Below, piece after piece: positions 27,901-36,172 of a stretch of 64,000 nucleotides of DNA. Source of the stretch: Viridibacterium silvisoli (GTDB taxonomy: Bacteria; Pseudomonadota; Gammaproteobacteria; Burkholderiales; Rhodocyclaceae). The stretch lies in contig NZ_JAYXHS010000003.1 in NCBI RefSeq assembly GCF_036017035.1, positions 1 through 64,000 on the forward strand, in the 5' to 3' direction. Made by a program: the position numbers and the translations under genes. Each line of letters begins with the position of its first letter. Position 1 is the stretch's first letter. The notes beneath the pieces were generated by a model, which worked only from the letters and a program-made list of their open reading frames with translations, ran no database searches and had not been told where the DNA came from.

Positions 27901-28416
27901 TTCTCGCTGTACACGCAGATGCTCAAGCGCGCCGTGAAGGCGCTACAAAGCGGCAAGGACGTCGACCTCGCGCAACCGCTCGAAGCCACCTCCGAGATCA
28001 ATCTGCATACGCCCGCCCTGCTGCCGAACGCCTATTGCAGCGACGTGCAGGAGCGCCTGACGCTCTACAAGCGCATGGCCAATGCCGACAGCACGGAAGA
28101 TTTGCAGGACATCCAGGAAGAGCTGATCGACCGCTTCGGCGAGATGCCAGCGCAGACCCTCGCCCTGATGGAAACGCACCGCTTGCGTCTTGCCGCCAAG
28201 CCTTTCGGCATCATCAAGATCGACGCGTCGGAGAACCGTATCAACCTGCAGTTCGAACCCAACCCGCCAGTCGAGCCGATCAAGATCATTCAGCTGATCC
28301 AGAAGAACCGTCACTACAAGCTCGCAGGCCAGGACAAGCTCACCGTGACCGTGTATTCCGAAACCCTGAAGGATCGCGTGGCGCGCGTGAAGGATGTCTT
28401 CAAGGCCCTGAGCTAA
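24979..28416 (+). CDS. mfd: Transcription-repair coupling factor Mfd
   Basis: Removes RNA polymerase stalled at DNA lesions and recruits UvrA. The ATG at 24979 gives 1145 aa, normal length; the frame extends 11 residues upstream. Visible in order: UvrB-like N-terminal region (IRPGEFSVRGGLIDLFPMG), the RNA polymerase interaction domain near residue 470-540 (DPVVHASHGIGRYLGL), helicase motifs (CGDVGFGKTEVALRAAF Walker A; IDEEHRFGVRQKE DEEH box; TATPIPRTL; RADRFGLAQLHQLRGRVGRS motif VI) and the C-terminal TRCF domain. Divergent from the permease. Confidence 0.97.
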   Translation: MTASSSAPLQPLNTIALPKPGQRLDLPLLHGSADAAALAQLASTGQKLLVITANPLDAQRLKEEIAWFAPDVKAHLLPDWETLPYDNFSPHQDLISERLATLHAIQRGDSDLTLVPASTALYRMAPPSYMAAYTFFLKAKAKLNLDALRNQMTIAGYDHVTQVIRPGEFSVRGGLIDLFPMGAAMPYRIDLFDDEIDTIRTFDPDTQRTLFPVPEIRMLPAREFPLDDKARTSFRQRFREAFEGDPTKSIIYKDISNGIASPGIEYYLTLFFEETATIFDYLPKDVVLVTHKDVPAAVDAFWVEANSRYKLMAGDRVRPLLPPDQLFLPAEQFFTAAKVLPRLAMSEAGAGMPTTSPLPDLGVERKANDPLHKLKNYLNNFTWRVLILAESAGRQQTINEYFAEYGLKPAASADLDGFLSSDAKLSLSVGPLSNGFVLPGANIAILTENELYASQARPRGRGRDARKTSVEGWLKDLSELKAGDPVVHASHGIGRYLGLIHMDLGEGDTEFLHLEYADDTKLYVPVSQLHVITRYAGADPEAVQLHKLGSGQWEKAKKKAAAQVRDTAVELLQLYAQRAARPGHKFDFQQHDLDAFAEGFGFEETGDQLTAINAVVEDMRSGRPMDRLVCGDVGFGKTEVALRAAFIAISDGKQVAVLCPTTLLAEQHYQTFADRFADWPVKVAEISRFRSAKEQTEALELLAEGKVDILIGTHRLLQKDVEFKQLGLVIIDEEHRFGVRQKEALKALRKDVDILTLTATPIPRTLGMAMEGLREFSVIATAPQKRLSIKTFVQGWSKGVVREAVLREFKRGGQVYFLHNEVDTIENMREALTELLPEARIVVGHGQLPERELERVMKDFTAQRANLLLCTTIIETGINIPTANTIVINRADRFGLAQLHQLRGRVGRSHHQAYAYLLTDAGVKPSANAQKRLEAITMMEDLGSGFFLAMHDLEIRGAGEVLGDSQSGEIQQVGFSLYTQMLKRAVKALQSGKDVDLAQPLEATSEINLHTPALLPNAYCSDVQERLTLYKRMANADSTEDLQDIQEELIDRFGEMPAQTLALMETHRLRLAAKPFGIIKIDASENRINLQFEPNPPVEPIKIIQLIQKNRHYKLAGQDKLTVTVYSETLKDRVARVKDVFKALS

Positions 28417-28428
28417 GTCGCCAGGCAT

Positions 28429-28458
28429 AAAAAAACCGCACCCTAGGGTGCGGTTTTT
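28429..28458. terminator. Bidirectional terminator between mfd and fpr
   Basis: Stem CCGCACCC/GGGTGCGG around a TA centre, flanked by an A-run on the left and a T-run on the right, so it can stop transcription from both converging genes. Confidence 0.9.
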
Positions 28459-28479
28459 CTTTGTCCGGGAATATCCAGA

Positions 28480-29256
28480 TCAACGCTCGACGAAAGCGCG
28501 CTCGATCACGTAGTCGCCAGGCGTGCCAACGTGCGGCGAAATCTTGAAACCACGCTCTTCGAGCAGATCAGCTGTGTCCTTGTTCATGGATGGGCTACCA
28601 CAGATCATCACGCGATCTGTTTCAGCATTCAGCGGAGGAAGACCCAGGTCATCGGTCATCTTGTTGGTGATGATCAGGTCCGTCAGACGACCCTGATTGC
28701 GATACGGCTCACGCGTCACGCTGGGGTAGTACAGCAGCTTGTCGCGCACCATCTCACCAAGGAACTCGTCGTCATGCAGTTCCTTGCTGATGTATTCCTG
28801 ATAGGCCAGTTCGCTGACGGTACGCACGCCATGGAACAGGATCACTTTCTCAAAGCGCTCATACGCTTCCGGATCGCGGATCAGGCTCATGAAGGGCGCC
28901 AGACCGGTGCCCGTGCCGAACAGATACAGATTCTTGCCAGGATTCAGGTCATCCAGCACCAGCGTGCCGGTCGGCTTCTTGCCGATCAGGATCTCGTCGC
29001 CTTCCTTCAGATGCTGGAGGCGTGACGTCAGCGGACCGTTCTGAACCTTGATGCTGAAGAACTCCAGATGCTCTTCGTAGTTCGCGCTGGCGATGCTGTA
29101 AGCGCGCAGCAGCGGCTTGCCTTCGACTTCCAGGCCGATCATGACGAAGTGACCGTTGCGGAAACGGAAACTCGAATCGCGCGTGGTCTTGAAGCTGAAC
29201 AGGGAGTCGTTCCAGTGATGAACGCTCAGGACTTTTTCGGGGGCTACGGCTGCCAT
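28480..29256 (-). CDS. fpr: Ferredoxin--NADP+ reductase
   Basis: Flavoenzyme moving electrons between NADPH and ferredoxin or flavodoxin in the cytosol. It is 258 aa, the length of bacterial Fpr proteins. FAD-binding motif RAYSIAS at about residue 50, NADP-binding GTGTGLAPFMS near 110, FHGVRTVSELAY near 140, and a C-terminal CGSPSMNKDTADLLEERGF. It ends VERA/VER as in class-I plant-type bacterial enzymes. Monocistronic between a terminator and an AT-rich promoter region. Confidence 0.93.
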   Translation of the reverse strand: MAAVAPEKVLSVHHWNDSLFSFKTTRDSSFRFRNGHFVMIGLEVEGKPLLRAYSIASANYEEHLEFFSIKVQNGPLTSRLQHLKEGDEILIGKKPTGTLVLDDLNPGKNLYLFGTGTGLAPFMSLIRDPEAYERFEKVILFHGVRTVSELAYQEYISKELHDDEFLGEMVRDKLLYYPSVTREPYRNQGRLTDLIITNKMTDDLGLPPLNAETDRVMICGSPSMNKDTADLLEERGFKISPHVGTPGDYVIERAFVER

Positions 29257-29430
29257 TTTTGGCTACTCGCTTTGTTTATCAATGATGTATTTATATTCCA
29301 CAGAAGCCGACTACGTAAGCACTTGTGGCTAATCTGGACATAACAGCAGGTTATCAGGCTCAAGCAATTGATTTAAAGCAAAAATCTGAATTAACAAATG
29401 CTCTTTCGGAATACTGGCCAGCAATGACAA

Positions 29431-29450
29431 AGCCCGCCGAAGCGGGCCTT
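29431..29450 (-). terminator. Terminator after desaturase gene
   Basis: Read on the minus strand, stem GCCCGC/GCGGGC with a TTCG tetraloop followed by TTTGTC. It lies 20 bases past the desaturase stop. The remaining 29257-29430 is AT-rich and probably contains the fpr promoter; no gene is visible. Confidence 0.65.
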
Positions 29451-29470
29451 GGTCACCTGATTGCCGGAAC

Positions 29471-30637
29471 TCAGGCTGCGTAGGAACGCATACGCAGCGA
29501 AAGCTCGCGCAATTGCTGCACGCCACTCTCTTCTGCACGGTGGCACCAGTCCTGCAGGTGCTTGAGCAATTGCTCGCTGGAAGCAGAGGAGCGTGCCCAC
29601 AGCGTCGACAACTCCTCACGCATTGCATGCAGCTTCTCCAGCTTCGGGCTGTGCGCCAGAGCCTCCGCCAGCTGCGTGCGTGCATTGACCGACAGCGTAT
29701 GTGCGTCAGCCAGCAGTGCGCCACGCATCTTGCGCATGTCGACACCCTTCGTCGTACGCAGATGCGCCAGCTCTTCCGCGTACACCTTCTGCAACGACTT
29801 CACGTAGCGCGTCATCACGTCATAACGATGCGTGATGACGTTTTGCAGCATGTCCAGATCGATCACATTGCGTGCTTCGCCAATACGCGGCACCGGGATG
29901 GTCTTCTTGACCTTGGCCAGACCGAGCATTTCGAGGATGCGGATGTACATCCAGCCGATGTCGAACTCGTACCACTTCGACGACAGCTTGGCCGACGTTG
30001 CATAGGTATGGTGGTTGTTGTGCAGCTCTTCACCACCGATCCAGATACCCCATGGAATCAGGTTGCGCGAAGCATCGGCACACTCGTAGTTGCGATAGCC
30101 CCAATAATGGCCGGCACCGTTGATCACACCAGCCGCCCAGAACGGAATCCAGGCCATCTGCACCAACCAGATCAGCGCGCCCGGCACGACACCGAACACA
30201 ACCATATTCACGACCATGGTGATCGCCACACCGAGCTTCTGGTAGCGGCTGAAAACGTTGCGTTCCATCCAGTCGTCCGGCGTGCCATGGCCGTAACGCT
30301 CCATGGTTTCCTTGTTGCGCGTTTCCTTGACGTACAGCAGAACGCCAGCAAACAGCACGCGCTTGATACCGAGAATCTGCGGGCTGTGCGGATCTTCAGC
30401 CGTTTCACACTTGGCGTGATGCTTACGGTGAATCGCCGCCCATTGTTTGGTGACCATACCCGTGGTCAACCACAACCAGGCGCGGAAGAACAGACTCGGC
30501 AGCGCGTGCAGATCCAGGGCGCGGTGAGCCTGATGACGGTGCAGGAAAATCGTGACCGACGCGATCGTGATGTGCGTGAGTACCAGTACGCACAGCACGT
30601 ACTCCCACCAGGTCAAATCCACTAAACCAGAAAACAT
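29471..30637 (-). CDS. Delta-9-type acyl desaturase
   Basis: Di-iron membrane enzyme introducing a double bond into fatty-acyl chains. The 388-aa protein has the three histidine boxes: H33-H38 (HRHQAH), H70-H74 (HRKHH) and H206-H210 (HNNHH), with hydrophobic segments at about 11-32, 47-62, 135-175. The C-terminal 120 residues form a helical extension beyond the usual core, with pattern similar to other betaproteobacterial members. Substrate (acyl-CoA, acyl-ACP or phospholipid) cannot be read from sequence. Oppositely oriented to leuA, 529 bases away. Confidence 0.88.
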   Translation of the reverse strand: MFSGLVDLTWWEYVLCVLVLTHITIASVTIFLHRHQAHRALDLHALPSLFFRAWLWLTTGMVTKQWAAIHRKHHAKCETAEDPHSPQILGIKRVLFAGVLLYVKETRNKETMERYGHGTPDDWMERNVFSRYQKLGVAITMVVNMVVFGVVPGALIWLVQMAWIPFWAAGVINGAGHYWGYRNYECADASRNLIPWGIWIGGEELHNNHHTYATSAKLSSKWYEFDIGWMYIRILEMLGLAKVKKTIPVPRIGEARNVIDLDMLQNVITHRYDVMTRYVKSLQKVYAEELAHLRTTKGVDMRKMRGALLADAHTLSVNARTQLAEALAHSPKLEKLHAMREELSTLWARSSASSEQLLKHLQDWCHRAEESGVQQLRELSLRMRSYAA

Positions 30638-30805
30638 AAAATCCTTGAACAGTACGGCTCTGTTGCCAGCTCATTGGCTGGGATTCCAAATACGGTCTAG
30701 AGCCTGAACCTGAATTTGGACGCGCGATTGTACGTGATGTCTACGTCAGACCCCGAATGCGCTGAAGCGGTTTGTCACAAATTGACGATTAATCACTTGC
30801 ATGAC

Positions 30806-30835
30806 TTGACAAGCGGCGATAGGGGCGGCTAATGT
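30806..30835 (+). promoter_or_regulatory. Candidate leuA promoter
   Basis: TTGACA at 30806-30811 and TAATGT at 30830-30835, spacer 18. Transcription would start near 30842, leaving a leader of about 325 bases before leuA. Confidence 0.45.
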
Positions 30836-30841
30836 CAAAGC

Positions 30842-30943
30842 ATGATTTCGTTGCAGCACATTGTGCTCTACACCCTCGCTGTACTCTCCTCGCTGACTGC
30901 CGCACTGCTGGCACGTCGGCTGCTGCGCCCCGCGCGCAGATAA
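30842..30943 (+). CDS. Small hydrophobic Leu-rich ORF in the leuA leader (33 aa)
   Basis: Runs from ATG to TAA and encodes MISLQHIVLYTLAVLSSLTAALLARRLLRPARR (shown here as a peptide of 33 residues in two parts: MISLQHIVLYTLAVLSSL then TAALLARRLLRPARR). Nine Leu residues and a basic C-terminus suggest a tiny membrane peptide or part of the leader. There is no convincing ribosome site, and the proposed transcription start almost coincides with its ATG, so it would be leaderless if translated. Function unknown. Confidence 0.3.
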   Translation: MISLQHIVLYTLAVLSSLTAALLARRLLRPARR

Positions 30944-30967
30944 AAACACTCCCCTCGCTTTGGCTCT

Positions 30968-30995
30968 GACCGCACCATCTGACGATGGTTCGGTT
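30968..30995 (+). promoter_or_regulatory. Leader hairpin upstream of leuA
   Basis: A 12-position stem (ten Watson-Crick pairs, one wobble, one mismatch) with a TGAC loop: GACCGCACCATC with GATGGTTCGGTT. No T-run follows. It lies between the two short leader ORFs and may take part in leucine-dependent control. Confidence 0.35.
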
Positions 30996-31033
30996 GGCTG
31001 CGTCATTTCTACGCCCCAAACCCCGGATTTCAC

Positions 31034-31123
31034 ATGATTTTTCCATTGCTCCTGCTACGACTGCCCACCGGACGACCGGCCTTGAACTGGCTGCCGCTCG
31101 TCCTTGCCCAGGCCACCCGCTGA
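31034..31123 (+). CDS. Probable leuA leader peptide (Leu run)
   Basis: A 29-codon ORF whose peptide starts MIFPLLLLRLPTGRPALNWL. It has four consecutive Leu codons (TTG CTC CTG CTA) and eight Leu in total, including rare CTA, and sits 43 bases before leuA. This is the signature of a leucine-sensing leader peptide. Downstream sequence can form GGACGA (31070-31075) with TCGTCC (31098-31103), but I see no U-tract terminator, so control may act on leuA translation or through a rho-dependent step. No strong ribosome site is visible. Confidence 0.55.
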   Translation: MIFPLLLLRLPTGRPALNWLPLVLAQATR

Positions 31124-31166
31124 GTCAGCAATCGAATCAGATACCGAACGCAATTGGAGCAATCAA

Positions 31167-32861
31167 ATGTTGAAGCAACCGAACACCAAATATCAGGCTT
31201 TCCCACCGATCCAGCTCGCTGACCGAAGCTGGCCGGGCAAGACGATCACGCGCCCGCCGATCTGGATGAGTACCGATCTGCGCGATGGCAATCAGGCCTT
31301 GTTCGAGCCGATGTCAGCCGCACGCAAGTTGTCGATGTTCGAGATGCTGTGCGAAATCGGCTTCAAGGAAATCGAAGTAGCATTCCCTTCCGCCTCGCAG
31401 ACCGATTTCGATTTCGTGCGCAAGCTCGTCGAGGAAAACCGCATTCCGCAGGACGTGACCGTCGAAGTGCTGACGCAGGCGCGCGACCACCTCATCCGTC
31501 GCAGCTTCGAAAGCCTCAAGGGCGCGCGCCGCGCGATCATGCATGTCTACAACGCGACGGCGCCTAACTTCCGCCGCGTCGTGTTCAACGTCGATCGCGC
31601 CGGCTGTATCAAGATCGCGACGGAAGCGGCCAAGCTCGTGCGTGAATGCGCCGAAGCACAGCCGGAGACCGAATGGGTCTTCCAGTACAGCCCGGAAACC
31701 TTCTCCTCGACCGAACTCGATTTCGCACTTGAGATCAGCGAACGCGTTTTCGAAATCTGGCAGCCCACGAAAGAACGCCCCGCCATCCTCAATCTGCCAG
31801 CAACGGTCGAAGCGGCGACACCGAACGTCTATGCCGACCAGGTCGAATGGATGTGTCGCAACCTGTCGAACCGCGAAGCCATCATCGTTAGCGTGCATCC
31901 GCACAATGACCGTGGCACTGCCGTCGCTGCCGCCGAGCTTGCCGTCATGGCCGGCGCGGATCGCGTCGAAGGCTGCTTGTTCGGCAATGGCGAACGCACG
32001 GGCAACGTCGACCTCGTAACGCTCGCCTTGAATCTCTATTCGCAAGGCATCGACCCGCAACTCGATTTCTCGCGCATCAACCACATTGCGCGCACCGCCG
32101 AGGAATGCACGCAATTGCCGATTCACCCGCGTCATCCCTATGTTGGTGATCTGGTGTTCACGGCCTTCTCCGGCTCGCACCAGGATGCGATCAAGAAGGG
32201 CTTTGCCGCGCAGGATCCGAACGCCTTGTGGGAAGTGCCCTACCTGCCGGTCGACCCGGCGGATCTTGGCCGCACCTATGACTCCATCATTCGCGTCAAC
32301 AGCCAGTCCGGCAAGGGCGGTATCGCTTACCTGATGGAGTCTGCCTACGGTCTCGTGATGCCGCGGCGCATGCAGGTGGAATTCTCGGCGGAAGTTCAGC
32401 AAGTCATGGACGACACCGGCGAGGAGCAAAGCGCGCAGGACATCTGGGCGATCTTCGAGCGTGCCTACCTCTCCGATGACTTGCCTGTCACCCTGCTCGC
32501 CCACCGCCTCGAAGAATCGCGTGACCACCATGGGGTCGAGCTCGATGTGATGGTCAATGGCAAGCCGCGCCGTCTGCGTGGCGAGGGCAACGGTCCGCTC
32601 GACGCAGCCTTGCGCGCCCTCGGCCTGCCTTTGTCGATCCACAGTTTCGAAGAGCGCTCGCTGGGTATCGGTGGCGATGCCCGCGCGGTGGCCTTCCTCG
32701 AGATCGCCAGCCCGGACATGGCCGGCACGCTGTTCGGTGCAGGCTGTTCGTCCAGCATCGTCGAAGCCTCGCTGCGCGCACTGATCTCTGCCGCAAACCG
32801 CCTCGTCACCCGTGATGAAAAACTCCGGGAAGTGCTTGAGGCCTCGCTCAGCACGGTCTGA
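31167..32861 (+). CDS. leuA: 2-isopropylmalate synthase LeuA
   Basis: First committed step of leucine synthesis: acetyl-CoA plus 2-oxoisovalerate gives 2-isopropylmalate. The ATG at 31167 has GGAG 10 bases upstream. The 564-aa protein is of the longer LeuA type (about 560 aa). Motifs: STDLRDGNQAL with the catalytic Arg/Asp near residue 35, HPHNDRGTAVAAAELA (metal-binding His), GNGERTGNVDL, and a C-terminal regulatory domain responsible for leucine feedback. Preceded by a long leader with a Leu-rich short ORF. Confidence 0.95.
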   Translation: MLKQPNTKYQAFPPIQLADRSWPGKTITRPPIWMSTDLRDGNQALFEPMSAARKLSMFEMLCEIGFKEIEVAFPSASQTDFDFVRKLVEENRIPQDVTVEVLTQARDHLIRRSFESLKGARRAIMHVYNATAPNFRRVVFNVDRAGCIKIATEAAKLVRECAEAQPETEWVFQYSPETFSSTELDFALEISERVFEIWQPTKERPAILNLPATVEAATPNVYADQVEWMCRNLSNREAIIVSVHPHNDRGTAVAAAELAVMAGADRVEGCLFGNGERTGNVDLVTLALNLYSQGIDPQLDFSRINHIARTAEECTQLPIHPRHPYVGDLVFTAFSGSHQDAIKKGFAAQDPNALWEVPYLPVDPADLGRTYDSIIRVNSQSGKGGIAYLMESAYGLVMPRRMQVEFSAEVQQVMDDTGEEQSAQDIWAIFERAYLSDDLPVTLLAHRLEESRDHHGVELDVMVNGKPRRLRGEGNGPLDAALRALGLPLSIHSFEERSLGIGGDARAVAFLEIASPDMAGTLFGAGCSSSIVEASLRALISAANRLVTRDEKLREVLEASLSTV

Positions 32862-32903
32862 AGGACTTGATTGGCGGCAATAGAGCTGATTGCCACCCGA
32901 TAT

Positions 32904-32927
32904 CCGGCGCCCTCCCGGGCGCCGGTT
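32904..32927 (+). terminator. Hairpin after leuA
   Basis: Perfect 9-bp GC stem CCGGCGCCC/GGGCGCCGG with a 4-base loop, followed by TTCGTCT. The short T-run makes it a moderate terminator. It lies 43 bases after leuA and 39 bases before the DUF1631 gene. Confidence 0.55.
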
Positions 32928-32965
32928 CGTCTAGACTGCAGACTGAATCATCCAGTCTGCGACCC

Positions 32966-34882
32966 ATGAGCGAACCCGCCGATCAGCCTGCAAAGATTTC
33001 CTCCAGCCTGTCACGGCAGGCACTCGACGAATGCCGCACGGCACTGCTCGACACGCTTGGCGGCGTACTGCGCGACTTCAAATACATCGACATCGGCGTC
33101 GTCGATGCCACGCTCAGCGCAGCACGTGAGCAGTTCGATCAGCTTGCAGGTCTGCGCGATCGCAAGACTTTCGAAAGCCAGCGCAGCCTGACTGCCTCGC
33201 GCATCAGCCTGGTGCACGAGGACGATCTGGAATTCTCGATCCGCCTTTCCGACCTTGCCCAGCAACTGCGGGAAAGCTGCGAACTGCAGCTGGGTCAGCT
33301 ACACCTGCGCTTCATGACTCTGCTCGACCAGCAGGAAGCGGCGCCGGAACAATTGCCTGTCGGCCCGGAAACAGTCGGCAGTGCAGTGCGCGCCCTTGCC
33401 GCCGAGGCAGGTCTGACAGGTGACGAGCGCATCCGCCTGCTTCAGGACATGCGCAGCACCTTGATATCGCGCCTGCGAGCGCTCTACCAGAACCTGAATG
33501 CAAGGCTCGACGAGCTGGGCATCGAACAGAAGTCCTTGCTACGCGCCCCGTCCGATCGCCCAGCCGCGCGCAATGCCGTCAGCATGGAACAGGCGCCGGC
33601 CGCCGCCCCTACGCCACAAAGCCAGGCGCTCGATCCGATGCTCGCGGGTGCGCTGCGTGACCGCATGATTTCCTGGCTCGATGAACAACTCGCGGGCGGT
33701 AGTAACACGCCACAGGTGGCACGCCAATTGGGCCGCACTGAACTGGCCGGGCTCCTGCCGAACGAATCTCGCCAAGCGGTCGATTGCATCGAACGCGTGC
33801 TTGATCGACTGGCCGCACATCCCGATATCCCTCCTGCAGCCAAGCAACCGCTGGAAGGCCTGCGGGTGCCTTTGCTCAAGCTGGCCCTGCGCGCACCGGA
33901 GTTCGTGAATCAACCTGAGCACCCGGCGCGAAAGCTGCTCACCGCGCTCGCGCGCGAGGCGAGCGAATTGCCGCCGGATGCTGCGCCAGGCACGACACAG
34001 CTCAATCTGATCGAAGCCAGCGTGTCGCGCCTGACGCGCGAATACACCACCGACGCAGCAGTGTTCGCCGAGGTACTGGCAGTACTTGAGAACGCACGCC
34101 ACGAACGCCTCGCGGCGCTGACACGGCGCGTCGAGTCTTATGCAGAAGGCATCCGTATCGAAGAGCGCAGCGAGCTCGCGCGTCGCCATGCCTCGAAAGC
34201 CATCCGCGCCTTGTGTGCGCAGGAACCTCCGCGCACAGTGCAGCTATTTCTTGAACATTACTGGAGTGTGGTGCTGCGCCGTACTCTGACCACCTATGGC
34301 GAGCGCAGCGAAGAATGGACGCAAGCGCTGAAGGTCGCCGATGGCCTCATCTGGAGCATGCAGCCGAAGCCCGAGGGCGCAGAGCGCGATCGGTTGGCGA
34401 GCATGTTGCCGCGCCTCGCCCAGCACTTGCAGAATGGCCTGGACGCCATTCGCGTCAAGGCAGAAACGCGTGACAAGTTGCTTGAGCGCTTTGCCTCCCT
34501 GCACGCGGAATCCCTGCAAGGGCGCGATCCGCGCCTGATCGAGCCAAGCGTCTCCGCGCCCGCGGACGACGCATCGCGTCTGGACAAGGTTTCGGGTACG
34601 GAGGGCCTGCAGATACTGCGACGCCCGGGTTACCTGCCGCGCGAGCCGGAGATCCCGGCGGCATTGAGCGCGCTCGAAATCGGCCAGAGCTTGCGACTCG
34701 TGCTCCCGGGCGGCATTCCCGGCAGCGGCGTGATCGCAGCCATCACACCTGCCCGTCAGGTTTTCCTGCTGCAGATGCGGCCGGACAACAAGCCACTCGC
34801 TGTGGCATGGTCGGAAATTGCACGCCAACAAGCAGCGGGCACCCTGGGGTTCTCACGGGCGCCTGCGCTGTTTGACCTGTAG
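32966..34882 (+). CDS. DUF1631 family protein
   Basis: A 638-aa protein of unknown function, from ATG 32966 (MSEPADQPAKISSSL); upstream in-frame codons run through a hairpin and are unlikely to be coding. It is mostly alpha-helical. Typical of the family are the N-terminal RQALDECRTALLDTLGG helix and the HPARKLLTALAREASELPP segment near residue 325. The last 90 residues (LSALEIGQSLRLVLPGG...) look like a small beta-barrel, possibly PilZ-related, which would be a c-di-GMP link if real. Family members are found in several proteobacteria without a defined role. Confidence 0.8.
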   Translation: MSEPADQPAKISSSLSRQALDECRTALLDTLGGVLRDFKYIDIGVVDATLSAAREQFDQLAGLRDRKTFESQRSLTASRISLVHEDDLEFSIRLSDLAQQLRESCELQLGQLHLRFMTLLDQQEAAPEQLPVGPETVGSAVRALAAEAGLTGDERIRLLQDMRSTLISRLRALYQNLNARLDELGIEQKSLLRAPSDRPAARNAVSMEQAPAAAPTPQSQALDPMLAGALRDRMISWLDEQLAGGSNTPQVARQLGRTELAGLLPNESRQAVDCIERVLDRLAAHPDIPPAAKQPLEGLRVPLLKLALRAPEFVNQPEHPARKLLTALAREASELPPDAAPGTTQLNLIEASVSRLTREYTTDAAVFAEVLAVLENARHERLAALTRRVESYAEGIRIEERSELARRHASKAIRALCAQEPPRTVQLFLEHYWSVVLRRTLTTYGERSEEWTQALKVADGLIWSMQPKPEGAERDRLASMLPRLAQHLQNGLDAIRVKAETRDKLLERFASLHAESLQGRDPRLIEPSVSAPADDASRLDKVSGTEGLQILRRPGYLPREPEIPAALSALEIGQSLRLVLPGGIPGSGVIAAITPARQVFLLQMRPDNKPLAVAWSEIARQQAAGTLGFSRAPALFDL

Positions 34883-34895
34883 CTGACGTGCAAGG

Positions 34896-36152
34896 CTAGA
34901 CCGAAGCGCCGGGCAGCTGCTTGGCAGCAGCCTTCGGTTGCGGCATGTCGATGCCTTCCGCGATGAAACGCGCCAGCACGGCGCGCTGGATGTTCGAACG
35001 TACCGACAAGGTTCCCTGAAGCGGATCGTTGATCCAGACCCCCAGTTCGAGCTTGATACCTACGTCGGTGAACTCCGCCAGAGAAGCGCGTGGCGCGGGC
35101 TCCTCCAGCACGCGCTTTTCAGCCGCGGCGACCTCTTCGAGAATCTGCAAGGCCCTTTCCGTGTCCTGCCCGTATGCCACCGGCACGACAATGGCGACAC
35201 GCATGCGTGACAGCGTGAAGGTCTCGTTCTGCACGACTGCGCCAACCAGCAGCTCGTTCGGCACGATGAAGTGCGTGCCATTGCCGCCGCCCAGCACGGT
35301 GTAGCGCGTGGTGATCTGCAACACCTCGCCCCGCGTGTCCGCGCCGATCTGGATCAGATTGCCGATGCGGATGGAGCGGTCGAGCAAGATGATGAAGCCC
35401 GACACATAGTTACTGGCGATCTTCTGCATGCCAAGACCCAGCCCGACACCCAATGCGCCACCAAAGACCGACAGCGTCGTGATGTCGAGACCGACCAGTG
35501 ACATGCCAAGCAACACTGCAACGAACAACAGGAGTGCTTTGACAATACGCGAGAAAACCACGCGCAAGCTGCTATCGAGACCTTGCGCCGCGTGCAGGCG
35601 TGCATCGACGATTCCACCCAGCCACAAGGCGGTGATCACCGTGACGACGACCGTAGTCAGCCCTTGCAGGATCTGCCAGAGCGAGATATGCCCTTTGCCG
35701 ATGTGCAGGGAATAACTATCGAGCCACTGGATGATTTCCGGCAACACGCCAAGGATGTCGAGCGCGACGGCACACCATATGAGCGTGGCGGCCGAGCGTT
35801 CGAAATTGGCCAGCCAGCCTGAGGGCGCGAAAACATTGCGCAATGCGAACACGACAATGCGCACGCCCGCCATCGCCAACATCAACTGTATGGCGATACC
35901 GATCAGATGCAGCTTCCAGCCAAGATGGAAAGCGATGACACGCGCCACGAACAGCAGCAGGACGGCCGTCAGCGGAAACGCCAGGCGTTTCGCACCCTGC
36001 TCCTGGAGTGCCGGACGGACACGTCGCTGCCGCAACGCGCGCGCCAGCAGCGCCGCAGTCACCAGCACGACGGCGATGACGATCAGCTCACGCAGCGTGG
36101 CGACGTCGCTCAGACTTGCCATGAGACTGGCAATCAGGGCTGTGATATCCAT
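34896..36152 (-). CDS. MscS-family mechanosensitive channel
   Basis: Inner-membrane small-conductance type channel of 418 aa. It has five to six membrane segments; the pore-lining helix and following beta domain are recognisable in GALGVGLGLGMQKIASNYVSG (about residue 245-265) and LLDRSIRIGNLIQI. Longer at the N-terminus than E. coli MscS, like YbdG/KefA-derived types. Last gene of a minus-strand run dedA-purN-DUF3108-rsmB-mscS. Confidence 0.87.
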   Translation of the reverse strand: MDITALIASLMASLSDVATLRELIVIAVVLVTAALLARALRQRRVRPALQEQGAKRLAFPLTAVLLLFVARVIAFHLGWKLHLIGIAIQLMLAMAGVRIVVFALRNVFAPSGWLANFERSAATLIWCAVALDILGVLPEIIQWLDSYSLHIGKGHISLWQILQGLTTVVVTVITALWLGGIVDARLHAAQGLDSSLRVVFSRIVKALLLFVAVLLGMSLVGLDITTLSVFGGALGVGLGLGMQKIASNYVSGFIILLDRSIRIGNLIQIGADTRGEVLQITTRYTVLGGGNGTHFIVPNELLVGAVVQNETFTLSRMRVAIVVPVAYGQDTERALQILEEVAAAEKRVLEEPAPRASLAEFTDVGIKLELGVWINDPLQGTLSVRSNIQRAVLARFIAEGIDMPQPKAAAKQLPGASV

Positions 36153-36172
36153 GCTGTGCGGTCCTGCGCCTC

